Origin: DASQPA01 sp963757335
GTDB lineage: Bacteria; Acidobacteriota; Thermoanaerobaculia; Multivoradales; UBA5704
DNA: 64,000 bases
NCBI GenBank assembly: GCA_963757335.1
Contig: CAVWRJ010000009.1
Coordinates: 1 to 64,000, forward strand
Direction of reading: 5' to 3'
The translations under genes and the position numbers were made by a program. Below the pieces are notes generated by a model. The model was not told where the DNA came from. It was given only the letters and a program-made list of their open reading frames with translations, and ran no database searches. The first letter of the stretch is position 1. Each line of letters opens with the position of its first letter. Below, one piece after another: positions 16,596-24,740 of this stretch.

Positions 16596-17345
16596 TCCGC
16601 CACTCAGAGTCGTGGTACCGGGATCGAGCTCTGGGGCGCGCGACAGCGAGTCGCAGGACCGGGACTTTGTCTCACCGGACCGGGACTCGAAGACAGAGTC
16701 CCGCCACTTAGAGTCGTCGTACCGTGATTGAGCTCTGCGGCGCGCGACAGCGAGTCGCAGGACCAGGACTTTGTCTTCCAGGACCGGGACTCGGAGTCAG
16801 AGTCCCGCCACTCAGAGTCGTGGTACCGGGATTGAGCTCTGGGGCGCGCCACAGAGAGTCGCAGGACCGGGACTTTGCCTCCCAGGACCGGGACTCGAAG
16901 ACAGAGTCCCGCGACCACGGGTCCGAATCCCGCCACTTTGAGTCTCGAGCCGGTATCCGGGCCGTGATCGCGGGACCGTGAGTCGCAGTCCCGGGACTTT
17001 GGATCACAGTCCCGGTCCGCGAAGACAGAGTCCGCGGACCGCGGGTCCGAGTCCCGGGATCTAGAGCGTGGGCGCGGGACGACGAGTCGCAGTCCCCGGA
17101 CTTGGGGTCAGAGTCCCGGGGCCACGGGTCAGAGTCCAGCCACTTTGGGTCGTGAACCGGTATTCGGGCCGTGATCGCGGGACCGTGAGTCGCAGTCCCG
17201 GGACTTTGGACCGCAGTCCCGGTCCGCGAAGACAGAGTCCGCGGACCACGAAGCAGAGTCCAGCCCCTGGAGACGTTGTGTCGGTCTCTAAAGCGTGGTC
17301 GCGGGACGACGAGTCGCAGTCCCGGGACTTGGAGCCGCAGTCCCG
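16596..17345. repeat. Degenerate tandem-repeat array
   Basis: Two nested families. At 16599, 16702 and 16806 a unit of about 104 bp recurs (GCCACTCAGAGTCGTGGTAC, then GCGAGTCGCAGGACC and GGACTTTG). From 16948 and again at 17156 a unit of about 208 bp recurs (GGGCCGTGATCGCGGGACCG, GTGAGTCGCAGTCCCGGGAC). Short palindromes such as GGGACTCGGAGTCAGAGTCCC are common. ORFs across it are shadows of the repetition. There are no unique spacers, so it is not a CRISPR array. Confidence 0.85.
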
Positions 17346-17348
17346 GTG

Positions 17349-17405
17349 CCGCGGGTCGGAGGTCCCGCTCTTTGGAGGCGCTGAGATACCCGTCGCGGAA
17401 GGGCC
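17349..17405 (-). pseudogene. Remnant of a CFI-box C-terminal domain
   Basis: Minus strand reads RPFRDGYLSASKERDL, matching RAFRDGYLSASDERRAL (residues 353-369) of the effector-like protein at 20037-21338. It lies exactly at the edge of the tandem-repeat array, so another family member may once have stood here. Confidence 0.6.
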
Positions 17406-17432
17406 GTGAGCGGCGTACCACCACTCCGGCTT

Positions 17433-18503
17433 CTACCCACCGGGATTCCACGCCGTCCCGGAGAGGAGGGCGGCAAAGTCCACATCGACCGGCACGGGGA
17501 CCCGGCCGGTGCCGCCGGTGACGCTCTTCACCCGCGGGTCCGTGTCGCTCCAGGTCTGGGAGCCGGGGAAGACGGGGGGTATGAGCCGGAGCGTCACGTC
17601 GGAGAAACGGTTCAGGTTCTGGCCGCTGCAGTCCATCCCTCCCGGCGTGGCGCAGACCGGCAGCACCTCCAGGTGCCCGGTCGTCAGCCGGCCGTCCGCG
17701 TCCCAGTCGATCCGGATCGCCACGACCATCCTGGGGTCCTCCGCGGGGAGGGAGACGGACCCGAGGGGGGCAACGTCCACGCGGTAGGTGTGGGGGTCCT
17801 CACCGCGGTAGATCGCAACCTGGGTGTCGAAACGACTCAAGGTCGCGCGGCTAAAGAGGTCGGCCGTCGTTCGCACCATCCGCTCGAGCAGGGCGAAAAT
17901 CCGACGATCGAAGGGAGTGAGGTCGAGGTGGCAGGGGTCGAGCAGGCTGTCCGCCGCCAGGCCGCGCCCGGGGCCGGCGCTCGTCTCCCGGAAGCCGTTG
18001 TAGGGCTGCCCTACCGCGGGTACCTCGAAATTGTTGACGAGCAGGAGGTCCGCCTCGGACGGTGTGCCGGCGAGCCGAGGGTTGAGGAGGAGGGTGAAAG
18101 CGTGGGGGTTCGTGGGCTTTACGAAATTCGAGGCCGCGGCCTCGCGGCTGAGGCTGATCTGAGGCAGCGGCGGCCGGGCCGGATTCGCCAGCAGGTCGCG
18201 CAGGCTGGGGTTCAGGTTGAAGGCGAGCTCAGACTCGGGCGTGAGCTGGCCCGAGAAGAAGTCCTGGCCGACGATCCCCAGGCCCTCATAGAAGGCGCGC
18301 TCGTTGCTGTAGGTGACCGCGAGCTCTCGGGTGGGGCTAGCGGTCGCGGGGACCGAGGGGCGGAGGGAAAGCCGGTTGAGGAGACGGTTCAACTGCGCCT
18401 GGTTGCAAGCGACTTCCTCGGAGGTCAAAGGATGGGTCAGGGGAGCAGGCTCGGCCAGAGCGGCGGCCGGGGAGAGCAGCAACAGGGCCAGCAGGATCTT
18501 CAT
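17433..18503 (-). CDS. Secreted hypothetical protein
   Basis: 356 aa from ATG 18503 (GAAGGAG about 9 nt upstream); longer frames to 19073 run over the DUF3617 gene and are not used. Sec signal peptide MKILLALLLLSPAAALA. The mature protein has LTSEEVACNQAQLNRLLNRL, then a long region with few landmarks (VRTTADLFSRATLSRFDTQV; VVAIRIDWDADGRLTTGHLE, an Asp-rich segment). The family is unknown; the exported location is well supported. Confidence 0.65.
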   Translation of the reverse strand: MKILLALLLLSPAAALAEPAPLTHPLTSEEVACNQAQLNRLLNRLSLRPSVPATASPTRELAVTYSNERAFYEGLGIVGQDFFSGQLTPESELAFNLNPSLRDLLANPARPPLPQISLSREAAASNFVKPTNPHAFTLLLNPRLAGTPSEADLLLVNNFEVPAVGQPYNGFRETSAGPGRGLAADSLLDPCHLDLTPFDRRIFALLERMVRTTADLFSRATLSRFDTQVAIYRGEDPHTYRVDVAPLGSVSLPAEDPRMVVAIRIDWDADGRLTTGHLEVLPVCATPGGMDCSGQNLNRFSDVTLRLIPPVFPGSQTWSDTDPRVKSVTGGTGRVPVPVDVDFAALLSGTAWNPGG

Positions 18504-18605
18504 ACGTCGGTCTCCTTCGTTCTGCAGGGTATACGTCGAACCACCCGAAGCGCCCTTCCTCTCGCTGCCTGTACAAGAGACGAGAACCTGGATACTGTCG
18601 GCGCC

Positions 18606-19025
18606 ATGACAAAAATCAACGCAGCTGCTCTGTTTTCCGTCGCCGTCCTGACCCTCACCCTGGCGTCCCCGCTGCTCGCGGCGGATCGGATGAAAGCGGG
18701 ACAGTGGGAGCTCACCTCCACGACCCCGGGGCAGGAGCCACGCACCGTCAAGCATTGCGTCACCCCCGTCGAGGCCAAGAGCGTCAATGGAACGGCCCAG
18801 GAGGCCCGCGCCGCGACCGAGAAGAGCGCCGGCAAGCAGTGCTCGCTCCCCGAGTTCAACATCGTAGGGGACACCGTTTCCTACAAGCTGGTCTGCGACA
18901 CGGCCGTCGTCAAGTACACGGGAACGTACCATGGGGACAATTTCGAAGGTCAGAGGACGACCGACGTGGGCGGGAAAGAAATCACCAGCCATGTGAAGGC
19001 GCGATTTCTGGGGGCCTGCCCCTAG
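18606..19025 (+). CDS. DUF3617-family secreted protein
   Basis: 139 aa with a signal peptide (MTKINAAALFSVAVLTLTLA, cleavage after LLA-A). The DUF3617 pattern is clear: MKAGQWELTST near the mature N-terminus, KHCVTPVEAKS with the first conserved Cys, KQCSLPEF, YKLVCDTAVVKYTGTYHGD and the late QRTTDVGGKEI strand. Function unknown; members are small periplasmic proteins. A broken duplicate lies at 12664-12785. Confidence 0.8.
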   Translation: MTKINAAALFSVAVLTLTLASPLLAADRMKAGQWELTSTTPGQEPRTVKHCVTPVEAKSVNGTAQEARAATEKSAGKQCSLPEFNIVGDTVSYKLVCDTAVVKYTGTYHGDNFEGQRTTDVGGKEITSHVKARFLGACP

Positions 19026-19100
19026 CTTCTCGCGCCCAGAGCTTCTCGTCGGAGGCCGCCGCCGGGAGGGCACGGGAAGGCAGTTGGAGCCCCAAAATTC

Positions 19101-19129
19101 TTGACTTCTACGTGAATTTTACCTATCAT
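19101..19129 (+). promoter_or_regulatory. Sigma-70-type promoter of the ice-binding-like gene
   Basis: TTGACT (19101-19106), a 17-bp spacer and TATCAT (19124-19129), in an A+T-rich patch 30 bp before the ATG of the DUF3494 gene. This is close to consensus and the best promoter in the window. Confidence 0.7.
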
Positions 19130-19158
19130 AAGTGCTCGACTTTTGAAAGGAGTCTTGG

Positions 19159-19962
19159 ATGAAGTGTAAGTGCCCGTGTGCGCTGGCGTTCGGATTGGCC
19201 GCGCTTCTTTTAGGCTCCTCCACTGCCGGGGCGCAGCTCAGCTCCTTCGCGGTGCTGGGGGGCTCGACGGTGACCAATACCGCTACACCCACCATGGTCA
19301 TCGGCAACCTCGGCGTCTCGCCCGGTAGCGCGGTCACCGGCTTTCCCCCGGGGATCGTGACCGGCGGGACGATCCACGCCGCAGACCTGGTCGCGGCGCA
19401 GGCCCAGACGGACCTCTCGGCCACCTACAACAACCTGGCGAGCACGGCCTGCGACACCGACCTCACGGGCCAGGACCTGGGAGGGAAGACGCTCACCCCC
19501 GGCGTCTACTGCTTCTCCACCTCGGCCCAGTTGACGGGAACGCTCACCCTCGACGCCCAGGGCAACCCCAATGCCGTTTTCGTCTTCAAGATCGGCAGCA
19601 CGCTCACTACCGCGAGCGCCGCGTCGGTGCTCCTGATCAACGGCGGGTCGAATTGCGGCATCTTCTGGCAGGTCGGCAGCTCCGCGACCCTGGGGATCGG
19701 CACCTCGCTCCTCGGCAGCGTCGCGGCGCTCACCAGCATCACCTTGAATACCGGCGCCAGCGTGTCGGGAAGAATTCTGGCGCGAAATGGCGCCGTGACC
19801 TTGGACAACAGCCACGTCACCGTCTGCAGCGGGGGTGCCCCCACCGGTCCCCTCTTTCCGCCCAGCCAGGCGATCCCCACGCTCTCGGGCTGGGCGATGA
19901 TCGTGCTGTCGGCGCTGCTGTTCCTCTCGGCTGTCGTCGTGCTGCGCCGGCGCGCCGTCTAG
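19159..19962 (+). CDS. DUF3494 ice-binding-like protein with IPTL-CTERM
   Basis: 267 aa. A Cys-rich signal peptide (MKCKCPCALAFGLAALLLG) is followed by the DUF3494 beta-helix: LSSFAVLGGSTVTNT, VIGNLGVSPGSAVTGFPPG, GGKTLTPGVYCF, LDAQGNPNAVFVFKIGSTL and SVSGRILARNGAVTLDNS. The C-terminus IPTLSGWAMIVLSALLFL and RRRAV is an IPTL-CTERM sorting signal (motif, TM helix, Arg cluster). The product is therefore expected to be exported, anchored and perhaps trimmed. DUF3494 proteins bind ice or act as surface adhesins; which applies cannot be told. GAAAGGAG precedes the ATG. No sorting peptidase is in the window. Confidence 0.88.
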   Translation: MKCKCPCALAFGLAALLLGSSTAGAQLSSFAVLGGSTVTNTATPTMVIGNLGVSPGSAVTGFPPGIVTGGTIHAADLVAAQAQTDLSATYNNLASTACDTDLTGQDLGGKTLTPGVYCFSTSAQLTGTLTLDAQGNPNAVFVFKIGSTLTTASAASVLLINGGSNCGIFWQVGSSATLGIGTSLLGSVAALTSITLNTGASVSGRILARNGAVTLDNSHVTVCSGGAPTGPLFPPSQAIPTLSGWAMIVLSALLFLSAVVVLRRRAV

Positions 19963-20036
19963 GTCCTCGCCCTTTCGTCCTGCCAATGTAGGGGGCGCGG
20001 GGCGCCCTCCGTGGCCCCCTCCCCGCCAGGACACCC

Positions 20037-21338
20037 TCAGGGAAGGTACTCTCGCTCGAGCGTCTCGACCAGCGCACGGTAGCCGTTCAAAGCTTCTGCG
20101 GGGCGCTCTTGGCGGATGAGCTCGACACAGTGGGCAACCGTGTCGTAGATCCGTTCGTGCTCCTGGAGCCTCGCTGGGGAGGCCGCGATCGCGTCGACGA
20201 TGCCGGGCGCGATCTCGTAGTAGCGCTCGACCAGCGCCCGGCGCTCGTCCGAAGCGCTGAGGTAACCGTCTCTGAAGGCGCGCAGGACCGTGAGCTCCTC
20301 GCAATCGTCCGGGAGACCGCGGGCCTCGACGCAAGCCGTGGTCAGGAAGCAGCAGCACCAGCTGCTGGAGCGGCTCGCATCGGCTCCGAGCAGAGGGGCG
20401 GTTTCCGCTCGGCCTGGGACCTGCCGCGCGAGGCGCACCCAATACTGTACCCTGCCGTAGTAGCCCCCTTCGAGCTCTTTGAGGGTATGCCGGATGACGC
20501 GACCGTTGCCGAGCTTGCTGCTCCATTGGCTGCCGTCTCGGCGTGCCGAATGCTCGATCGTGGCCGGGTCCGGCCCATACCAGAGGGCGTCGGCACCGTG
20601 GACAGCCTGCCGCGACAGGGTAACGGTGTAGCCCATCTCTTCGAGCCCCGCGCGCATGGTCTGGGGATTTTTGGTATAGGCGAGGACCAACTGGTCGGTG
20701 ATGCCGATCGTCCAGGCGTGGCAGTTGTAGCGCGCGCTGGGCTCGTCGAGCATATCGAGATGGCCGACGTCCAACCGGGGGAACATGACCTTCAGGGCCT
20801 GGGCGGAGTTCGGATCGATCTCCTCCTCGGAGTCCGACGAGTTGCTACGGGAGCGCGACCCGGAAGAGATGTCGATCTGGACCGACGAGCTCGCCGGTGC
20901 GGAAGGCGGGGACAGGATCACCGTCGGGAGAGTGGGTTTGACTGGAACCGGCGTGGGCTTGACGGCCATCGAGACCTTGGGCGGGCTGGACCTGGGCGAC
21001 GACTTGGGCGACGACGGGGGCGACGACGGGGGCGAGCCCATGCCGAGATCGGCGAACGACGTGTACTGGGAGCGCTGGACGACCGGCACCGGATGGACGG
21101 GGCGAGGGGGGACCGGGGGGGCATGGGGCGCGAGCTTCGGTTGCGCCGAACGGCCGACGGCGGCAGCCACGTGAGTCGCCAGGGGCTTCGGCACGACCCG
21201 GGTCGGCGGCGTCTTCGGCATCTTCGGCTGCGCGGGCTGCGCGCAGCCCTGGAGGGCCGCGGTGACGTGAGCCGCGGGGCGGGACGATACCGCGGGCGGT
21301 CGAGCGCCGGCAGGAGAATGGCGGTTCTGCTGGGACAT
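20037..21338 (-). CDS. Effector-like protein: HVxAAV repeats + papain-like domain + CFI-box
   Basis: 433 aa. The N-terminus has two repeats of the shared module (PAAHVTAALQGCAQPAQPK at 21-39 and LATHVAAAVGRSAQPKL at 53-69), then Pro/Ser- and acid-rich linkers. Residues 190-305 look like a papain/NlpC-type fold: YNCHAWTIG (Cys206), IEHSARRDG (His263) and WSSKLGNG. Residues 328-385 match the CFI-box C-terminal domain: CCFLTTACV, VLRAFRDGYL, LVERYYEIAPGIVDAI. GGGAG lies 7 nt before the ATG. I infer a modular secreted or delivered effector; peptidase or amidase activity is untested and there is no visible signal peptide. Confidence 0.6.
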   Translation of the reverse strand: MSQQNRHSPAGARPPAVSSRPAAHVTAALQGCAQPAQPKMPKTPPTRVVPKPLATHVAAAVGRSAQPKLAPHAPPVPPRPVHPVPVVQRSQYTSFADLGMGSPPSSPPSSPKSSPRSSPPKVSMAVKPTPVPVKPTLPTVILSPPSAPASSSVQIDISSGSRSRSNSSDSEEEIDPNSAQALKVMFPRLDVGHLDMLDEPSARYNCHAWTIGITDQLVLAYTKNPQTMRAGLEEMGYTVTLSRQAVHGADALWYGPDPATIEHSARRDGSQWSSKLGNGRVIRHTLKELEGGYYGRVQYWVRLARQVPGRAETAPLLGADASRSSSWCCCFLTTACVEARGLPDDCEELTVLRAFRDGYLSASDERRALVERYYEIAPGIVDAIAASPARLQEHERIYDTVAHCVELIRQERPAEALNGYRALVETLEREYLP

Positions 21339-21655
21339 CGGGCTCCCTGAGGAGAACGCTTAAGTCTACCAGGGCGAAGGGGGGACAGCCAGAGAAGCTT
21401 TAGGCCGCTCGGCCGCAGAGACTGGGGGGACGGCACCAGGGTCACGTCAAAGTCGCCAATGCCTGAGAGCGGTCGTTCGGGTGCCACCCCGAAGGGGTGC
21501 AGGCCTGTAGCCTGGGGCGCGAGCCCCAGGTCGGCGATCCCATTGAAAACAGAGAGCCCCGAAGGGGCGACGGTCATTCTTGGCGGCGTACCGTCGCCCC
21601 TACCTTCCAGACATATGTCCGGGTTACGCTGGGCCGTATCTGGAAGGAGGAACGG
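21339..21655. other. Left flank of the DUF1670 element
   Basis: Contains no gene. It holds CTGGGGGGACGGCACC (21422-21437), CGTCAAAGTCG (21445-21455), the hairpin CCTGGGGCGCGAGCCCCAGG (21511-21530), GAGCCCCGAAGGGGCGACGG, and CAGACATATGTCCGG (21608-21622). All but the Cys-free GC runs recur at the right flank, as described under the mobile element. Confidence 0.7.
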
Positions 21656-23472
21656 ATGGGCATTCGTGACCCGCAGAGAGAAGAGTTGTTGCGCTTGGAG
21701 GCGAAGACTCTGGACGCGCGGTTCCTCACTGAGATCCGTGACGGCCTGAACTGCTCACCCTTCGAGGCTGAAGCCGTTCTTGAGGTCGTCCAGGAGGTCT
21801 ACTTTCCCTTTCTCGACGAGGCCGCCGGCCAGGCGCCCCCAGGAAAGGTCACCCTTATCGCAGTCGATGCCGAGGAGCCCGCAGGCAAGCCCGTGCCCGC
21901 CTGCCGCAAGGTCACCGTCTGCCTGACCGTCCACCGCGGGGCCGAGGACGACCGCATCTTGCAGCAGCAGGGACCCGCGGCCCTGCGACAGGCTCGCATC
22001 CCCGAGATCTGCCAGGAAGCCCTCAGCCAGGGTGGCCTGCTCACTGCCGAGGACCTCGCCTACCGGGTCTTCTTCGTCACCCCGCGCACGATCAGCCGCG
22101 ACCTCAAGGTCCTGCGCGAGGCCGAACCCGGGGCCATGATCCCCATGCGCAGCACGGTCCATGACCTCGGACCGGTGTTGACCCACCGAACCGAGATCGT
22201 GCGCTTAGCCTTGACCGGCAAAACGACGAGCGAGATCTGCACAATCCTGCGTCATTCCCCCCGAGCTGTAGCTAACTATCTGTCCACCTTCGTGCGGTGT
22301 GTGCAACTGCACCGAAAGGGCCTGCAGGCCGGCCAGATTGCCTTCCTGCTACGGCGAGGACCCAAGCTGGTGCAGCGCTACCTGGAGCTTCTTGTCGACT
22401 GCGAAAAAGACCGCAATTTCGCCTATCACCTCGACGAGTTGCTCCGCCTCGGCGCCGTTGGGGGGGAAAAGAACCCGCCGGAGGGACCTCCCATGGCTAG
22501 CCGCCCCGACTACATCCGCAAGAAGTACGGGCCGCTGCTGGCCAAAACCCTGGAGACCGCTCTGGCTCACTGCATAGCCACCGAGTTTCCTCGCATCGGC
22601 GGGCCGCGCATCCAGCGGCTATGCGCCGAGATGATCTTGGAAGTCCTCGGCCAACACCTCCAGCCGCGCGAGCAGGTCCGTCAAGGACAGGTGCTTTGGC
22701 TCGGCATCAGCCGCGACGATCCACCACGGCGCCACCAGCGTATCGCCGACTGCCATCTCCTTCCCCTCGTCCTCGACCTTAGTACCCCGGACGATATCCG
22801 GGCCCGCCTGGATCGCGACTCCGCCCCCAGCCGGTTGACGGCCAAAGCCGTCCGCCTCTGCGAGCAGGCCCACGAGCAGGGCGCCCTGCTGTCGAACTGC
22901 GATCTGGCCGAATTGCTCTGCGTCCACGACTCCAGCATCGCCCATGTCCTAGCCGAACATGAGCGCAAGACCGGGCGCCTCGTGCCTCGGCGCGCCACCC
23001 TGCATGATGTGGGCACTGGTCTGACTCATAAGAGAATCATCTGCTGGAAGCGCTACGCCGAGGGCAAGGAGCCAGACCAAGTCGCCCGTGAGACCTATCA
23101 CAGCCTCGAAGCCGTGGACCGCTACCTGGGCCAGTACGACCGCGTCCGCCACTGCCGGCTCCAGGGACTCACGCCCGCCGAGACGGCCCACATGCTCGCC
23201 TGCTCCGTGCGGCTCGTCGAGGAGTACCTGGCCATTGACCGCGAGCTCGGAGAACGCGATGCTTCCCCTCAATGAGCTTCTTACTCACACCGGCCACGCT
23301 ACCGGTCAGACATATGTCCGGATCTTCGGGGCTGGAATTTTAATGAACCTGCTTTCCTGGGGCTCGCGCCCCAGGCTACCAACCTCTGCCCCGTCGGGGC
23401 CGTCCTCCCGCGAGATCTTGCGTCTGCCCGAGCTTCGAGACGCGACTTTGACGAGATGCTGGGGACGGCACC
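21422..23472. mobile_element. Transposon-like unit carrying only a DUF1670 gene
   Basis: Symmetrical flanks surround one gene. Outermost is a direct repeat CTGGGG(GG)ACGGCACC at 21422-21437 and 23459-23472. Inside are imperfect inverted repeats: CGTCAAAGTCG at 21445-21455 faces its complement at 23443-23453, and GTAG plus the CCTGGGGCGCGAGCCCCAGG hairpin (21507-21530) faces its complement at 23356-23379. Innermost is an identical 15-bp direct repeat CAGACATATGTCCGG at 21608-21622 and 23307-23321, about 33 bp from each end of the ORF. The layout suggests insertion into, or mobilisation with, a REP-like palindrome. Confidence 0.55.
21656..23275 (+). CDS. DUF1670-family protein, tandem duplication
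   Basis: 539 aa, with AAGGAGG 6 nt before ATG 21656. Residues about 100-250 and 350-535 are homologous halves. Each has an HTH-like block (LLTAEDLAYRVFFVTPRTIS versus LLSNCDLAELLCVHDSSIAH), a conserved IPMRSTVHDLGPVLTHR / VPRRATLHDVGTGLTHK segment and a helical RAVANYLSTF / EAVDRYLGQY segment. The pattern matches DUF1670, seen in bacteria and archaea next to mobile DNA. An ATG at 22493 with GGAGGG 7 nt upstream opens the second half and could yield a separate 260-aa product. No DDE or tyrosine-recombinase signature was seen. DNA binding is likely; catalysis is not established. Confidence 0.7.
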   Translation: MGIRDPQREELLRLEAKTLDARFLTEIRDGLNCSPFEAEAVLEVVQEVYFPFLDEAAGQAPPGKVTLIAVDAEEPAGKPVPACRKVTVCLTVHRGAEDDRILQQQGPAALRQARIPEICQEALSQGGLLTAEDLAYRVFFVTPRTISRDLKVLREAEPGAMIPMRSTVHDLGPVLTHRTEIVRLALTGKTTSEICTILRHSPRAVANYLSTFVRCVQLHRKGLQAGQIAFLLRRGPKLVQRYLELLVDCEKDRNFAYHLDELLRLGAVGGEKNPPEGPPMASRPDYIRKKYGPLLAKTLETALAHCIATEFPRIGGPRIQRLCAEMILEVLGQHLQPREQVRQGQVLWLGISRDDPPRRHQRIADCHLLPLVLDLSTPDDIRARLDRDSAPSRLTAKAVRLCEQAHEQGALLSNCDLAELLCVHDSSIAHVLAEHERKTGRLVPRRATLHDVGTGLTHKRIICWKRYAEGKEPDQVARETYHSLEAVDRYLGQYDRVRHCRLQGLTPAETAHMLACSVRLVEEYLAIDRELGERDASPQ

Positions 23473-23570
23473 ACCCGCCGCTTGACCCTCCGGCACCCCT
23501 GTGCCATCCTCGTTCAAACTTCTTCTTACCGGGTATCCCAGGGCTTGAGCGGAGCCAGGGAGGGTCTCCA

Positions 23571-24731
23571 ATGTCCAGCACCCAGTGGTCGGACGATCGC
23601 TTTCTCGACAGCCTGCGCCAGCAGGGCGACCCGGAGGCCGACCAGGCGGTCGCCCGCCTCCTCGCGGAGCACGGGGTGATGGCGGCCAACCGGATCTTCC
23701 CCCTGCTCAAGGCCGACGACTCCCCCCTGCCGGCCGATGCCCCGGAGGCGTTCCGGGAGTTCATGGCGGCGACCGGCGGGCTGCCGCCGGGGATCGACGG
23801 GGAGCGCCTCACCCGGGGCGGCCAGGTGTTCCTCCGCCATGCCCTCCCCAGCTCCCTGGTACTCCTCGCCTCCAGCCTGCCACGGGGCTACGCCGCTCCC
23901 TGCCTCTGCGAGATCCTCTCTGTGTCGCGAGATCTCCAGCAGCACCCCTACGACCGGCTGATGGGGGTGCTCCAGCTCCTCGTCAACATTTCGACCCCGG
24001 CCGCCTTCACGCCGCAGGGGCGGGCGGTGGTGACGGCGCAGAAGCTCCGGCTCCTCCATGCCGGGGTGCGGACGCTCGTCCCCCGCTTCCGCCCCGGCTA
24101 CGAGGAGCGGCACGGCCTGCCGGTCAACCATGAGGACATGCTGGCGACGATCATGGGGTTCTCCTTCCTGGTGATCGACGGGCTGCGGCGGCTGCGCCTC
24201 GCGCTCAGCGCCGAGGAGGAGGAGGACTTCTACTATCTCTGGCGGATCTACTCCCAGCTCATGGGCATCCATCCGGACGGGCAGCCGGAGGACGCGAGCC
24301 TGATCCCCGGGAACGTCGCCGAGGCGGAGGAGTTCTACAACGCCTACGTCCGCCGGCAGGACACCGCCGCCGCCGCCAACCCCTACGGGGTGGTGCTGAC
24401 GACGGACAACGTAGGCATGATGGTGAGCCTCCTCCCCAGGCGGCTCCGCTGGCTCGGCTTCGGCGCCGCGCCGCGGGTCGCCATGGCCGAGCTGATGACG
24501 CCCGAGGAGCTGGCCCGGGTGGGGGTCTCCCCCACCGCCGGCCATGCCCTGACCAAGGGGCTGTTGAGCCTCGTCCTCCACCTCGTCCAGGGCTTCCAGG
24601 ACGTGGCCCCGTTCTCCTCCCGCCTCGCCACCCTGATGTTCCAGGGCATGATCGATCTGGACCGCGGCGGTCAGGTGAACTTCAAGATCCCCGTCACCTG
24701 GTTCGGATTGCGCGGGCCGGCTTTGCGGTAG
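23571..24731 (+). CDS. Oxygenase MpaB-family (DUF2236) protein
   Basis: 386 aa from ATG 23571 (AGGGAGGG 5 nt upstream). The fold pattern of MpaB/Lcp-type b-type-haem oxygenases is present: SLRQQGDPEADQAVARLL, LRHALPSSLVLLASSLPRGY, LHAGVRTLVPRF (a conserved His-containing helix), GLPVNHEDMLATIMGFSFLV and YLWRIYSQLMGI. Relatives cleave polyisoprenoids or oxidise meroterpenoids; the substrate is unknown. The next gene, on the other strand, is a polytopic protein that may also belong to terpenoid chemistry, but the two are convergent. Confidence 0.8.
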   Translation: MSSTQWSDDRFLDSLRQQGDPEADQAVARLLAEHGVMAANRIFPLLKADDSPLPADAPEAFREFMAATGGLPPGIDGERLTRGGQVFLRHALPSSLVLLASSLPRGYAAPCLCEILSVSRDLQQHPYDRLMGVLQLLVNISTPAAFTPQGRAVVTAQKLRLLHAGVRTLVPRFRPGYEERHGLPVNHEDMLATIMGFSFLVIDGLRRLRLALSAEEEEDFYYLWRIYSQLMGIHPDGQPEDASLIPGNVAEAEEFYNAYVRRQDTAAAANPYGVVLTTDNVGMMVSLLPRRLRWLGFGAAPRVAMAELMTPEELARVGVSPTAGHALTKGLLSLVLHLVQGFQDVAPFSSRLATLMFQGMIDLDRGGQVNFKIPVTWFGLRGPALR

Positions 24732-24740
24732 GGGTCCGGC

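Noticed and set aside
16193..16603. 136-codon reading of the lanthipeptide region
   Set aside because: The upstream half runs into the tandem-repeat edge and has no SD; the TTG start with AAGGAG gives a proper leader.
16596..17345. CRISPR array
   Set aside because: Repeats are long (about 104 and 208 bp), degenerate and contiguous, with no unique spacers and no cas genes.
17433..19073. 546-codon version of the secreted protein
   Set aside because: The extension crosses the plus-strand DUF3617 gene; the signal peptide and SD fix the start at 18503.
20109..21350. 413-codon plus-strand frame
   Set aside because: Antisense to the repeat/CFI-box gene; composition typical of a shadow.
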